In this document: positions 56,643 to 64,000 of the stretch, one piece after another
Layout of the letters: each line of letters begins with the position of its first letter
Numbering within the stretch: position 1 is the first letter of the stretch
Assembly (NCBI RefSeq): GCF_026000575.1
Contig: NZ_AP026910.1
Coordinates: forward strand, 744,001-808,000
DNA from: Rhodoluna sp. KAS3
GTDB lineage: Bacteria > Actinomycetota > Actinomycetes > Actinomycetales > Microbacteriaceae
Length of the DNA: 64,000 bases
Direction: 5' to 3'
Notes under the pieces: generated by a model
The model's input: only the letters and a program-made list of their open reading frames with translations
The model's database searches: none
What the model was told of the DNA's origin: nothing
Translations under genes and position numbers: made by a program

Positions 56643-57587
56643 CTATCCGACCTGAGTGACCGTAAGAATCGTCGATGGTATTCCCGGTCTAACTAGCGGA
56701 CTGGTTTGAGGGGCAACACCCTCTACCCGGACACTTCCCTCACTCGACGCCCAGAAAAGTTCGGCATACTTTCCGGTACCCGCTTCAATGTAAATCAAAA
56801 AGTTCCAAGCGGCCACGATGGCTCCTCCGGCCGCTGCGCTGGTTGGAACGATGAAGGTGGTGTTAGTCCAGGCGACGTCCGTGCCGTCTTTACGAGCCCA
56901 AATTTCTACGACATCGTCGCCGGTGTTTTTCTTATCAAAAACGCTAGAAAACTGGACGTTGTAAAAACCAGTCTTAGTCACTGTAATTTTTGAACCATCC
57001 ACAATAGAAATGCCGTTAGCTAACGGCTCACCATTTTGATAGGTCGAATTGAGCTTGATTACATGTGGAACGTTGGCATTAGTAGTTGCTGTGCCACCCC
57101 AAGCAGAAGGCGGTAGATCGTCGACCGTGTTGTAGTGACTTGCAGTGTCGTAAAAGGCGCCAAACAACGGAACCAGTCCGGCTGCACCTGCCGCTCCGGT
57201 GGCACCAGCAGGCCCGGCAGGACCGGCAGGACCGGTTGGCCCTGTCGCACCGGTTGAGCCTGAACCGTCACGTCCCGCCGGTCCAACTAGAGTTTTGAGC
57301 CATTCGGAAACTGTTCCGGCAAACCCATTCTGCTGAGCTAGTTCAAAGTTTGAATAGCCGCGCTCTCCCTGAACGCCTGAAGTGTTGATCAGAACGCGTT
57401 TTTCTCCGGTGGCGCATTTTGTTCGCAAAAAAACCTGTCCGGTTTTGGCTTTGAAGCAGGCGTATGTTCCCGCAGAGGCAGCATTTGAGGCCGCCAAATT
57501 TGAATCGACGACAAGCCAAGCAGTTACCGACACTATCGCCGCAATGGTGGCTGCTATTCCACCGGTCAGAACATGATGCTTGTGCAT
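56643..57587 (-). CDS. Secreted collagen-like protein with C1q/TNF-like C-terminus
   Basis: A 314-aa protein with an N-terminal signal or anchor helix (about 10-30), then a short Cys pair region (YACFKAKTGQVFLRTKCATGEK). Next is a segment like phage-tail/collagen leaders (GFAGTVSEWLKTLVGPAGRDG), then a Gly-X-Y collagen stretch of about ten triplets (GPTGPAGPAGPAGATG). A C-terminal beta-rich region of about 170 residues (FYDTASHYNT, GFYNVQFSSVFDKK, VEIWARKDG, PSTILTVTQV) resembles C1q/TNF-like heads of bacterial and viral collagens. I infer a trimeric surface fibre. No LPXTG motif is present. A terminator or repeats lie downstream. The host role is unknown. Confidence 0.75.
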   Translation of the reverse strand: MHKHHVLTGGIAATIAAIVSVTAWLVVDSNLAASNAASAGTYACFKAKTGQVFLRTKCATGEKRVLINTSGVQGERGYSNFELAQQNGFAGTVSEWLKTLVGPAGRDGSGSTGATGPTGPAGPAGPAGATGAAGAAGLVPLFGAFYDTASHYNTVDDLPPSAWGGTATTNANVPHVIKLNSTYQNGEPLANGISIVDGSKITVTKTGFYNVQFSSVFDKKNTGDDVVEIWARKDGTDVAWTNTTFIVPTSAAAGGAIVAAWNFLIYIEAGTGKYAELFWASSEGSVRVEGVAPQTSPLVRPGIPSTILTVTQVG

Positions 57588-57632
57588 GATTCCCCCCAGA
57601 ATCTTTTACTACCGCAAGGCTACAGCCAAAAG

Positions 57633-57661
57633 AAAAGCCCCGTCAGAATGACGGGGCTTTT
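57633..57661. terminator. Bidirectional intrinsic terminator after tig
   Basis: AAAAGCCCCGTCA and TGACGGGGCTTTT form a perfect 13-bp stem around a 3-nt loop, T-rich on both strands. It ends tig on the minus strand. Confidence 0.9.
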
Positions 57662-57674
57662 CAAAAAGCTATCT

Positions 57675-58991
57675 TTAGTCGTGGTCGTGACCCTCGTGGT
57701 CATCTGCAACCTGAACATCAGACTTGGTGAATTCAGATAGGTCAACAGCCTTACCCTTTGAATCGGTAACTGTTGCAGCCTCAAGAACCACGGTAAGCGC
57801 CTTGCGACGAGCAACCTCGGCTACGAACATCGGAACCTGGCCCTGCTCGCTGATTGCCTTGATGAAGTCATTCGGAGTCATTCCGTACTGCTGTGATGCC
57901 TGAACTAGGTACTGAAGCAGCTCCTGCTCAGATACCTTGAGCTCTTCCTTCTCAGCAATTGCGTCTAGCAACATCTGAACCTTGAATGAGCGTGTGCTCT
58001 GCTCAAGAACTTCGGCGCGGTGCTTGTCATCTTCTAGACGACCCTCGCCCTCAAGGTGGCGGTTGACGTCAGCCTGAACAAGTTCATCTGAAACAGGAAC
58101 ATCGATTAGTTCTAGCAACTTGTCGGTAACCAAGTCACGAGCCTGAATTCCCTGACCATAGGTCTTTGAGCGCTCGATCTGCTTTTCAAGGTCAGACTTT
58201 AGCTCTGCGATGGTGTCAAACTCGCTGGCTAGCTGAGCAAATGCGTCGTCAGCAGCTGGGAGCTCGCGCTCCTTGACAGCGGTAAGGGTTACTGAAATCT
58301 CAGCTTCGTTGCCAGCCTGGTCGCCACCAACCAACTTTGACTTGAAGGTGGTTGATTCGCCGGCGGTAAGCGTGTCAAGAGCCTCGTCGATTCCGTCAAG
58401 CAGGTTGCCTGAGCCAACCTCGTATGAGATGTTCTCTGCTGAGTCGATGGTCTTGCCATCAATCGCAGCAACTAGGTCGATGGTGGTGAAGTCACCCTTC
58501 TTGGCAGGGCGCTCTACAGTCTTCAAGGTGCCAAAGCGGGCGCGAAGAGCGTCGAGCTCCTCCTCAACTTCCTTAGCTTCAACCTTGATGTCGTCAACCT
58601 TAACGGCTAGACCCTTGTACTCCTTGAGCTCGAGCTCAGGACGAACCTCAACCTCGATCTCAACGATCAAGTTACCTTCGAAGGTGTTCTCGTCTGGGCT
58701 CTGCTTGATGTCTGCAGAAGGCTGGCCAAGAGGGCGCAGCTTGCTCTCTTCTAGGGCCTGGCGGTAGACCGAGTCAAGACCGTCGTTGATGGCGTGAGCC
58801 AATACAGCTGGGCGACCAACGCGCTGGTCAAGAATTGCAGCAGGAACCTTACCCTTGCGGAAGCCAGGAATGTTTACACTCTCTGCGATGTGCTCGTAGG
58901 CGTGGTCGATGCTTGGGCGGAACTCCTCTGGAGTCACCTCAATAGTCAGCTTCGCGCGAGTTGGCTTGATGTGTTCTACTGCAGTTTTCAA
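57675..58991 (-). CDS. tig: Trigger factor
   Basis: Trigger factor is the ribosome-bound chaperone with prolyl isomerase activity. From the TTG at 58989-58991, which follows AGGAG, it is 438 aa; the open frame runs further upstream (to 59141) but through unrelated sequence that includes the tRNA-Pro gene. The ribosome-binding tip GFRKGKVP is near residue 45. A FKBP-like PPIase domain follows (about 160-240, [16 protein letters not shown]), then the C-terminal arm domain. The tail is acidic and His-rich (DDHEGHDHD). Confidence 0.94.
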   Translation of the reverse strand: MKTAVEHIKPTRAKLTIEVTPEEFRPSIDHAYEHIAESVNIPGFRKGKVPAAILDQRVGRPAVLAHAINDGLDSVYRQALEESKLRPLGQPSADIKQSPDENTFEGNLIVEIEVEVRPELELKEYKGLAVKVDDIKVEAKEVEEELDALRARFGTLKTVERPAKKGDFTTIDLVAAIDGKTIDSAENISYEVGSGNLLDGIDEALDTLTAGESTTFKSKLVGGDQAGNEAEISVTLTAVKERELPAADDAFAQLASEFDTIAELKSDLEKQIERSKTYGQGIQARDLVTDKLLELIDVPVSDELVQADVNRHLEGEGRLEDDKHRAEVLEQSTRSFKVQMLLDAIAEKEELKVSEQELLQYLVQASQQYGMTPNDFIKAISEQGQVPMFVAEVARRKALTVVLEAATVTDSKGKAVDLSEFTKSDVQVADDHEGHDHD

Positions 58992-59014
58992 GGGTTTCTC
59001 CTGATTTTGAAAAT

Positions 59015-59040
59015 GGCCCGCCTCCGTAGGAAGACGAGCC
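59015..59040 (-). terminator. Possible hairpin terminator in the tRNA-Pro to tig gap
   Basis: On the minus strand GGCTCGTCTTCC pairs with GGAGGCGGGCC, with several G-U pairs that work only on this strand. A short T-run follows. It may end the tRNA-Pro transcript or fold in the tig leader. Confidence 0.45.
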
Positions 59041-59079
59041 GGTTTTATTTCAATGGCCCATAAGTGGCGATGGACCTTT

Positions 59080-59155
59080 TGGTCGGGGTGACAGGACTCG
59101 AACCTGCGATATCCTGCTCCCAAAGCAGGCGCGCTAGCCACTACGCTACACCCCG
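59080..59155 (-). tRNA. tRNA-Pro (anticodon TGG), CCA encoded
   Basis: The minus strand folds as a cloverleaf: acceptor CGGGGTG/CACCCCG with C1-G72, anticodon arm CCTGC-TTTGGGA-GCAGG giving TGG, and T arm GCAGGTTCGAGTCCTGT. The 3' CCA is encoded at 59080-59082. It lies upstream of tig. Confidence 0.96.
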
Positions 59156-59255
59156 GTGGTTTCTTCAGAAATTTCTCTCTGACTGAACAACCTCAGTAAT
59201 ACTATCCCATAGAATGGTCTTGTTGCGCCGATTTACGAAAATCGGTTCAGTACCC

Positions 59256-59326
59256 GCGGGCGTAGCTCAATGGTAGAGCCTCAGTCTTCCAAACTGATGG
59301 TGCGGGTTCGATTCCCGTCGCCCGCT
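59256..59326 (+). tRNA. tRNA-Gly (anticodon TCC)
   Basis: A 71-nt cloverleaf: acceptor GCGGGCG/CGCCCGC, D arm with GGTAGAGC, anticodon arm TCAGT-CTTCCAA-ACTGA giving TCC, and T arm GCGGGTTCGATTCCCGT. CCA is not encoded. Confidence 0.97.
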
Positions 59327-59354
59327 CTGGCAAGTAATTGCTTGAGTTTCAAAT

Positions 59355-59386
59355 AAAAAAAGACCTCCACCGAGAGGTCTTTTTTT
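59355..59386. terminator. Intrinsic terminator after tRNA-Gly
   Basis: AAAAAAAGACCTC and GAGGTCTTTTTTT form a 13-bp stem with a 6-nt loop, T-rich on both sides. It ends tRNA-Gly on the plus strand and the Nei-type glycosylase on the minus strand. Confidence 0.9.
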
Positions 59387-59414
59387 GTTTGAACGAGGAT
59401 GCCCTATTGACCAA

Positions 59415-60215
59415 TTAGTCCTGGCATTTGGAGCAAAAGTAGAGCTTTCGAGTGGCCATTATTTCGATTGAAATGTTTGTTCCGCATACTCGGCAAGGCA
59501 GGCCTTCGCGCTTATAGACAAAATTGCGATCGGCCTTTTTCGGCTTCTTGGTTAGCAATTCATCTCGGGTAATCATGAATCCGGTTTTCACTCCAACCTT
59601 CATGAGATCAACCGAATCGCGCCACATGTTTTCAACCAATTCCGTCGGCAAGGAATAACCTGGAGTAAAGGGGCTTATTCCAGCTCTAAAGAGAAGCTCG
59701 GCCCGATAGACGTTTCCAATTCCGGCAATAACTTCCTGATTCATCAACAGTTGGCCTATGGATGTTCTGGAGGCACGAACTCGCTCAACGAACCTGGCAA
59801 GTTCTGCCAAATCAGGGTCTGGATTAAGCGGATCCGGCCCCAACCGCCGCTCTACAATTTGCGCCTCGGCTGCCGAAATTACCTCGCAAACGGTAGGCCC
59901 CCGAAGATCGGCCAAAACCTCACCGTTGAAGAACCTCGCCCGCACTTGACCTACTGGATCCGGCACAGCATCGGGGTTCACGTTCGACCAGGTCCATTTG
60001 CCATAGATTCCGAGGTGAATTCTCAGAATCAGATCGTTGTCAAACCTCAAGAACAACTGCTTACCGATGGCTTTTGCTCGGGTGAGATTGCGATCAGAGA
60101 CTAATCGAGCAGAATCTGAGAACCTGCCCTGTGGCGAGGTTATGACCAAACGCGTGTCCGCGAACTTCTTATTGAACTCGTTGGCCGTTCTATGGACGGT
60201 GTGACCTTCAGGCAC
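59415..60215 (-). CDS. nei: Fpg/Nei family DNA glycosylase (Nei1-like endonuclease VIII)
   Basis: A bifunctional DNA glycosylase/AP lyase that removes oxidised bases. The 266-aa protein starts MPEGHTVHRTA, with catalytic P2 and E3. It has the helix-two-turn-helix motif (NQEVIAGIGNVYRAELLFRAGI) and a C-terminal zinc finger (CRVCG ... CSKCQ). PEGH and SPQGRFSDSARLV match the Nei1 type of actinobacteria. It is nine bases after rpiB, matching the mycobacterial nei1-rpiB pair. Confidence 0.9.
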   Translation of the reverse strand: MPEGHTVHRTANEFNKKFADTRLVITSPQGRFSDSARLVSDRNLTRAKAIGKQLFLRFDNDLILRIHLGIYGKWTWSNVNPDAVPDPVGQVRARFFNGEVLADLRGPTVCEVISAAEAQIVERRLGPDPLNPDPDLAELARFVERVRASRTSIGQLLMNQEVIAGIGNVYRAELLFRAGISPFTPGYSLPTELVENMWRDSVDLMKVGVKTGFMITRDELLTKKPKKADRNFVYKREGLPCRVCGTNISIEIMATRKLYFCSKCQD

Positions 60216-60223
60216 CCAAGCCC

Positions 60224-60694
60224 CTAGAGGATGTCGCCGGTTTGCTCGTAGGTTGCAATTTTCGCGATGCGACGCTGGTGGCGTTCATCCTGGCTGAATG
60301 GCTCGCCGATGAAAAGTTCGATAAGTCGTAGGACTTCGTCAGGTGAGTGCTGACGAGCTCCTACTGCAATTACGTTGGCATCATTGTGCTGACGGGCTAA
60401 AACAGCGGTTGACTCATTCCAGGCCAAGGCTGCACGAATGCCCTTTACTTTGTTAGCAGCGATTTGCTCACCGTTACCAGATCCGCCTAGGACAATACCG
60501 AGCGACTGAACCTGGGCCTGCTGATCCGCTACAACGGCAAGCGCAGCATTGATGCAAAAGCTTGGGTAGTCATCAAGCGGGTCGTAGGACGATGGGCCGT
60601 GATCAAAAACTTCGTGACCCATTTTGGTCAATTCACGAATCAAAAAGTGGCTTAGTTCGAGACCTGCGTGATCGGTTGCAATGTGAATGCGCAT
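60224..60694 (-). CDS. rpiB: Ribose-5-phosphate isomerase B
   Basis: RpiB interconverts ribose 5-phosphate and ribulose 5-phosphate. The 156-aa protein has ATDHAGLEL at the start, the loop GGSGNGEQIAANKVKGIRAAL that marks the actinobacterial form, RQHNDANVIAVGAR and QRRIAKI at the end. It is the canonical copy; a divergent paralogue is at 35711-36178. It lies between the antiporter and nei genes, with only two bases to the antiporter stop. Confidence 0.94.
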   Translation of the reverse strand: MRIHIATDHAGLELSHFLIRELTKMGHEVFDHGPSSYDPLDDYPSFCINAALAVVADQQAQVQSLGIVLGGSGNGEQIAANKVKGIRAALAWNESTAVLARQHNDANVIAVGARQHSPDEVLRLIELFIGEPFSQDERHQRRIAKIATYEQTGDIL

Positions 60695-60696
60695 GC

Positions 60697-61896
60697 TTAA
60701 AGTTTAGGCTTCTTTTTGGCCCGGGCCTTTTCGAAGCTGCTCCTGAACGAACGCAACGCAATTGAAGCTGCGAGCGAGGTGAGCAAAACGTAGGTAATCG
60801 TCAAAGCCTGCAATTGACCGCCAAAACTAGTGCTGGCGGCAAGGCCGGCGATCACGATTGAGAACTCACCTCTTGGGATCAGGAATGCTCCAGCACGTTT
60901 CCACGCGTTACCGTCTGACATGTCGCGGGCGATATTCCAACCCACATACATTTTTCCGGCAATACCGAGGGCGGTAAGCACAACGGCCAACGGAAGTACG
61001 TCAATCATCTCGGCCGGCGAAACACTCAAGCCAAAGAATAGAAAGAAAATCGCAGCAAACAAATCTCTAAGTGGCGCCAATCTGAGGCGAACCGCGTGGG
61101 CAACCTCACCGGTGAGCGCTAGTCCGACCAAAAACGCGGCAACGGCAGATGAGAACCCGACCAATTCAGCCGAACCGGCGGCCAGCAGGGCAGCACCGAA
61201 TACCGACAGCAGCAAACCACCCTGCGCCTGAGTGTTAATGAGTTTTCCGAGGGCGTTTTCTCCGCGGAACGAAATCACTAGCGCGACAGCCGTTACCAAG
61301 ATGGCCACGGTGACTGAAATAAACCCGGCGATAGCCCCTGCACCGGTAACCAGCGTGGTTAGCAAAGGAAGATATGGAGCGAGCGTTAGGTCTTCGACAA
61401 CCAAAACTGTGGTTACCCGGCGCGATACCTCAGACCTCTGCCAGCCAGTTTCCTTCATCATCTGGGCTGCGATACCGGAAGAGCTCACGTAGGTGATTCC
61501 TCCGAGCACAACGGCCCCCAAAATTCCCCAACCCAGAAGCAAACCGATTAGAGCACCGGGAACAGCATTCAAAAAGAAATCGATGGCACCTATCGACTTG
61601 CGTTCCATAAATGCAGCCGCAAGATTTGGCCCGGAGTGCTCAAGACCGAGCATAAGCAGCAAGAGAATGGCACCTAGCTGGGCGCCGGTATCGAGAAAAG
61701 TTTCACTTAGGTCAAGCGGAACCAAGCCGCCTTTGCCGAGCGAAAGCCCGATTACCAAATAGAACGGTACGACTGAAAGTTTTACTTTTACGGCAACGAA
61801 AGCTGCAACGCCCAGGACCAGCAAAACCAGACCGATTTCTGCCAGGGCCATGCTTTCGACCCAGGTTGAATTTGTTGCAGTAATCGGTGACCCCAT
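60697..61896 (-). CDS. CPA2 family cation:proton antiporter
   Basis: A polytopic Na+/K+:H+ antiporter-type protein of 399 aa with about twelve membrane segments. Characteristic segments are LGLEHSGPN, GITYVSSSGIAAQMMKETGW, VVEDLTLAPYLPLL and IPRGEFSIVIAGLAA near the end, as in KefB/CPA2 proteins. No C-terminal TrkA-N regulatory domain is present. The ion is unknown. It precedes rpiB by two bases and diverges from pepN. Confidence 0.85.
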   Translation of the reverse strand: MGSPITATNSTWVESMALAEIGLVLLVLGVAAFVAVKVKLSVVPFYLVIGLSLGKGGLVPLDLSETFLDTGAQLGAILLLLMLGLEHSGPNLAAAFMERKSIGAIDFFLNAVPGALIGLLLGWGILGAVVLGGITYVSSSGIAAQMMKETGWQRSEVSRRVTTVLVVEDLTLAPYLPLLTTLVTGAGAIAGFISVTVAILVTAVALVISFRGENALGKLINTQAQGGLLLSVFGAALLAAGSAELVGFSSAVAAFLVGLALTGEVAHAVRLRLAPLRDLFAAIFFLFFGLSVSPAEMIDVLPLAVVLTALGIAGKMYVGWNIARDMSDGNAWKRAGAFLIPRGEFSIVIAGLAASTSFGGQLQALTITYVLLTSLAASIALRSFRSSFEKARAKKKPKL

Positions 61897-61967
61897 TAAA
61901 CGATTATCCCTTATAAATCACAGCGATTAGGCTAGCCCTGTCTAATAAACCGATGCTTGGAGAGACG

Positions 61968-64000
61968 ATGCCTGGAGAGAACCTAACCCGTAAAGAGGCG
62001 CAAGAGCGCGCTGAACTTATCAAGGTCGCAAGCTATGAGGTTAAGTTGGACCTCACTACCGGCGACAAAACATTTGGTTCCAGCACCCGCGTTAAGTTTT
62101 CAGCTAATCAGCCAGGCGCAAGCACCTTTATCGATGCAATTACCGAATCAGTGCAGCGTGTTTGCCTGAACGGCGTTGAGCTTGACCCGGCTGAGGTTTC
62201 GGATGGCGTTCGAATTACGCTGCCGAATCTCGAGGCCGAAAATGACCTCTTGATTGAAGCCAAGGCAATTTACATGAACACCGGTGAGGGCCTTCACCGA
62301 TTTGTCGACCCAGTTGACAACGAGGTCTATCTCTACAGTCAATTCGAAGTTCCTGATTCACGACGCATGTACGCGGTTTTCGAGCAGCCGGATCTAAAAG
62401 CAACCTTCAAATTTGTTGTCACCGCTCCGACCGAGTGGAAGGTTATTTCAAACCAACCTACTGAGTCAGTGGATCAGCTCGATCAGGTCAATTCAACCTG
62501 GACCTTCAAGCCGACTCCGGTCATCTCGAGCTACATCACAGCGCTTATTGCCGGCCCATACACCGAGATTCGCAGCGAACTTAAGAGCGCCGATGGCCGA
62601 GAGATTCCACTTGGCGTCTTTTGCCGAGCCTCGTTAGCTGAATTCATGGACGCCGATTACGTGTTCGAAAAAACTCGACAGGGATTCGAATTTTACGAAA
62701 AAGCTTTTGATCAGCCATACCCATTCGAAAAGTACGATCAGCTCTTTGTTCCCGAATTCAACGCCGGCGCTATGGAAAACGCTGGCGCGGTTACTTTTAC
62801 CGAAACCTACGTATTTAGGTCCAAAGTAACTGACGCAATTCGCGAACGCCGCGTGGTAACAATTTTGCACGAGCTGGCTCACATGTGGTTCGGCGACCTG
62901 GTAACGATGAAGTGGTGGAATGATCTCTGGCTCAACGAGTCCTTTGCCGAGTATGCCTCGACATTGGCCACAGCCGAAGCCACCGAATGGAAAGGTGCCT
63001 GGACAACCTTCACCGCGCTTGAGAAGTCATGGGCCTACCGCCAGGATCAACTTCCTTCCACTCACCCGATCGTTGCCGAAATCAATGACCTAGCTGATGT
63101 TCAGGTCAACTTCGATGGAATCACCTACGCCAAGGGTGCATCGGTGTTGAAGCAGTTGGTTGCCTGGGTCGGCCAAGAGAAATTTCTTGCCGGTGTTGCG
63201 CAGTACTTTAAGAAGCATGCCTTTGGAAACACTGAACTCGAGGACCTTTTGGTTGAACTCGAGGAGACCTCAGGTCGAGAACTGCGCAGTTGGTCAAAGC
63301 TTTGGCTTGAGACAGCGGGAGTCAATACCCTGCGGCCTGAGATTTCCACCGATGAATCTGGAAGAATCACCAGCTTTGCTGTGACTCAAACAGCCGTGCC
63401 CGAATACCCGACGATTCGCCCGCACCGAATGGCAATCGGCTTCTACAACCTCATTGACGGAAAACTCCAGCGTGAACACCGAGTTGAGCTGGACGTAGAC
63501 GGAAGCCGCACCGAAGTTATCCAGTTGGTGGGCCTTCAGCGCCCTGACCTCGTTCTACTCAATGACAATGACTTGGCTTACGCCAAAATTCGACTCGATG
63601 ACAAGTCCTGGAACACTGCACTGGAACACCTGAGCAGTTTTGAAGATTCATTGGCCCGCACATTGATTTGGGGTGCCGCATGGGATGCCACGCGCGACGC
63701 AGAAGCAAGTCCGCGTGACTTTATCAAGCTGGTACTGAACAACATCGGTACAGAGTCCGAATCCACCACGATGCTCACCTTGCTGCGTCAACTAATCACA
63801 GCCGGAAACATGTTTGTGGCTGAAGAGCACCGCGCCGGGACTCTTAGAGAAATCGGAGCTGGCCTTTTGAAACTGGCACGTGAGGCCGAAGCCGGTTCAG
63901 ACGCCCAGTTGCAGTTCACGAAATTCTTTGCGCAATTTGCCACCGGGTCAGATCAACTTGATGCCCTAGCTGCCATCTTGAATGGAGACGAACAGCTAGC
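61968..64000 (+). CDS. pepN: Aminopeptidase N (M1 family), 3' end outside window
   Basis: A zinc metallopeptidase that removes N-terminal residues from peptides. From the ATG at 61968 (GGAG six bases upstream) 677 residues are in the window; the actinobacterial form is about 850 aa. GAMEN is at 267-271 and the zinc motif HELAHMWFGD at 301-310, with the second glutamate E324 in LNESF (HExxH-18-E). The ATG at 61953 is in frame but lacks a ribosome site. The C-terminal ERAP1-like domain begins before the edge. Confidence 0.95.
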   Translation, partial: MPGENLTRKEAQERAELIKVASYEVKLDLTTGDKTFGSSTRVKFSANQPGASTFIDAITESVQRVCLNGVELDPAEVSDGVRITLPNLEAENDLLIEAKAIYMNTGEGLHRFVDPVDNEVYLYSQFEVPDSRRMYAVFEQPDLKATFKFVVTAPTEWKVISNQPTESVDQLDQVNSTWTFKPTPVISSYITALIAGPYTEIRSELKSADGREIPLGVFCRASLAEFMDADYVFEKTRQGFEFYEKAFDQPYPFEKYDQLFVPEFNAGAMENAGAVTFTETYVFRSKVTDAIRERRVVTILHELAHMWFGDLVTMKWWNDLWLNESFAEYASTLATAEATEWKGAWTTFTALEKSWAYRQDQLPSTHPIVAEINDLADVQVNFDGITYAKGASVLKQLVAWVGQEKFLAGVAQYFKKHAFGNTELEDLLVELEETSGRELRSWSKLWLETAGVNTLRPEISTDESGRITSFAVTQTAVPEYPTIRPHRMAIGFYNLIDGKLQREHRVELDVDGSRTEVIQLVGLQRPDLVLLNDNDLAYAKIRLDDKSWNTALEHLSSFEDSLARTLIWGAAWDATRDAEASPRDFIKLVLNNIGTESESTTMLTLLRQLITAGNMFVAEEHRAGTLREIGAGLLKLAREAEAGSDAQLQFTKFFAQFATGSDQLDALAAILNGDEQL

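Noticed and set aside
57165-57265. Gly-Pro-rich stretch as a CRISPR or satellite repeat
   Set aside because: The repetition is explained by the Gly-X-Y codons of the collagen-like protein and has no spacers.
58992-59141. Longer trigger factor reading frame starting at 59141
   Set aside because: It would run through the tRNA-Pro gene and adds residues foreign to the family; the TTG at 58991 has a strong Shine-Dalgarno.
61927-61945. Second DtxR-like site (TTAGGCTAGCCCTGTCTAA) upstream of pepN
   Set aside because: It matches the consensus at only about 13 of 19 positions and lacks a good second half-site, which could occur by chance in a window this size.

Overview
The window looks like the chromosome of a small-genome actinobacterium, most likely a freshwater Microbacteriaceae member of the Rhodoluna/Aquiluna type. 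The grounds are roughly half G+C, very tight gene packing, and an actinobacterial gene order: era-CBS-ybeY-phoH, rne-rplU-rpmA-obg-proB-proA, ileS-folC-DUF4233-ndk, clpP1-clpP2-clpX, tig, nei1-rpiB and pepN. Further grounds are a DtxR-type iron box, an actinobacterial LexA box and a cydABDC operon. The family is my inference. I see no IS element, prophage, CRISPR array or rRNA operon, and no gene-free stretch over about 300 bp.

Bases 1-11320 are almost all minus strand. They hold the start of leuA (cut by the window edge), then the housekeeping block lepA-hemW and hrcA-dnaJ-rsmE-HIT-phoH-ybeY-CBS protein-era (given in transcription order). This block covers translation fidelity, heat-shock control and 16S rRNA maturation, with a CIRCE operator in front of hrcA. 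From 11.4 to 21.7 kb come rpsT (plus strand), an MFS carrier, holA, the DNA-uptake genes comEA-comEC, leuS, and the divergent folate pair pabB/pabC.

Bases 21.7-27.4 kb hold the cytochrome bd operon cydA-cydB-cydD-cydC, with a DtxR-like box in the gap shared with dedA. From 27.5 to 33.3 kb the plus strand carries dedA, an SRAP protein, a YdeI-like protein, then a perfect LexA box followed by a DUF6504 gene, an error-prone DnaE2-type polymerase and a small membrane-anchored protein: a DNA-damage island. From 33.3 to 36.2 kb are BI-1, an esterase, deoC, DUF167 and an RpiB/LacAB-like isomerase.

Bases 36.2-45 kb carry a minus-strand series read as rne, rplU-rpmA, obg-proB-proA, a 62-aa membrane protein, nadD, a tail-anchored protein, rsfS and tRNA-Ala. 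After a plus-strand VKOR gene, the ndk-DUF4233-folC-ileS operon (45.8-51.2 kb) faces away from valS (51.3-53.9 kb). Bases 54-62 kb hold clpP1-clpP2-clpX, a secreted collagen-like protein, tig, tRNA-Pro, tRNA-Gly, a Nei-type glycosylase, rpiB and a CPA2 antiporter, and the window ends inside pepN.

Most of the window is ordinary core genome and I did not find a clearly new system. The points most worth a second look are the DtxR-like box at cydA/dedA, the missing conventional start of cydD, the LexA-boxed DUF6504-dnaE2 unit without imuA/imuB next to it, and the collagen/C1q-like surface protein.
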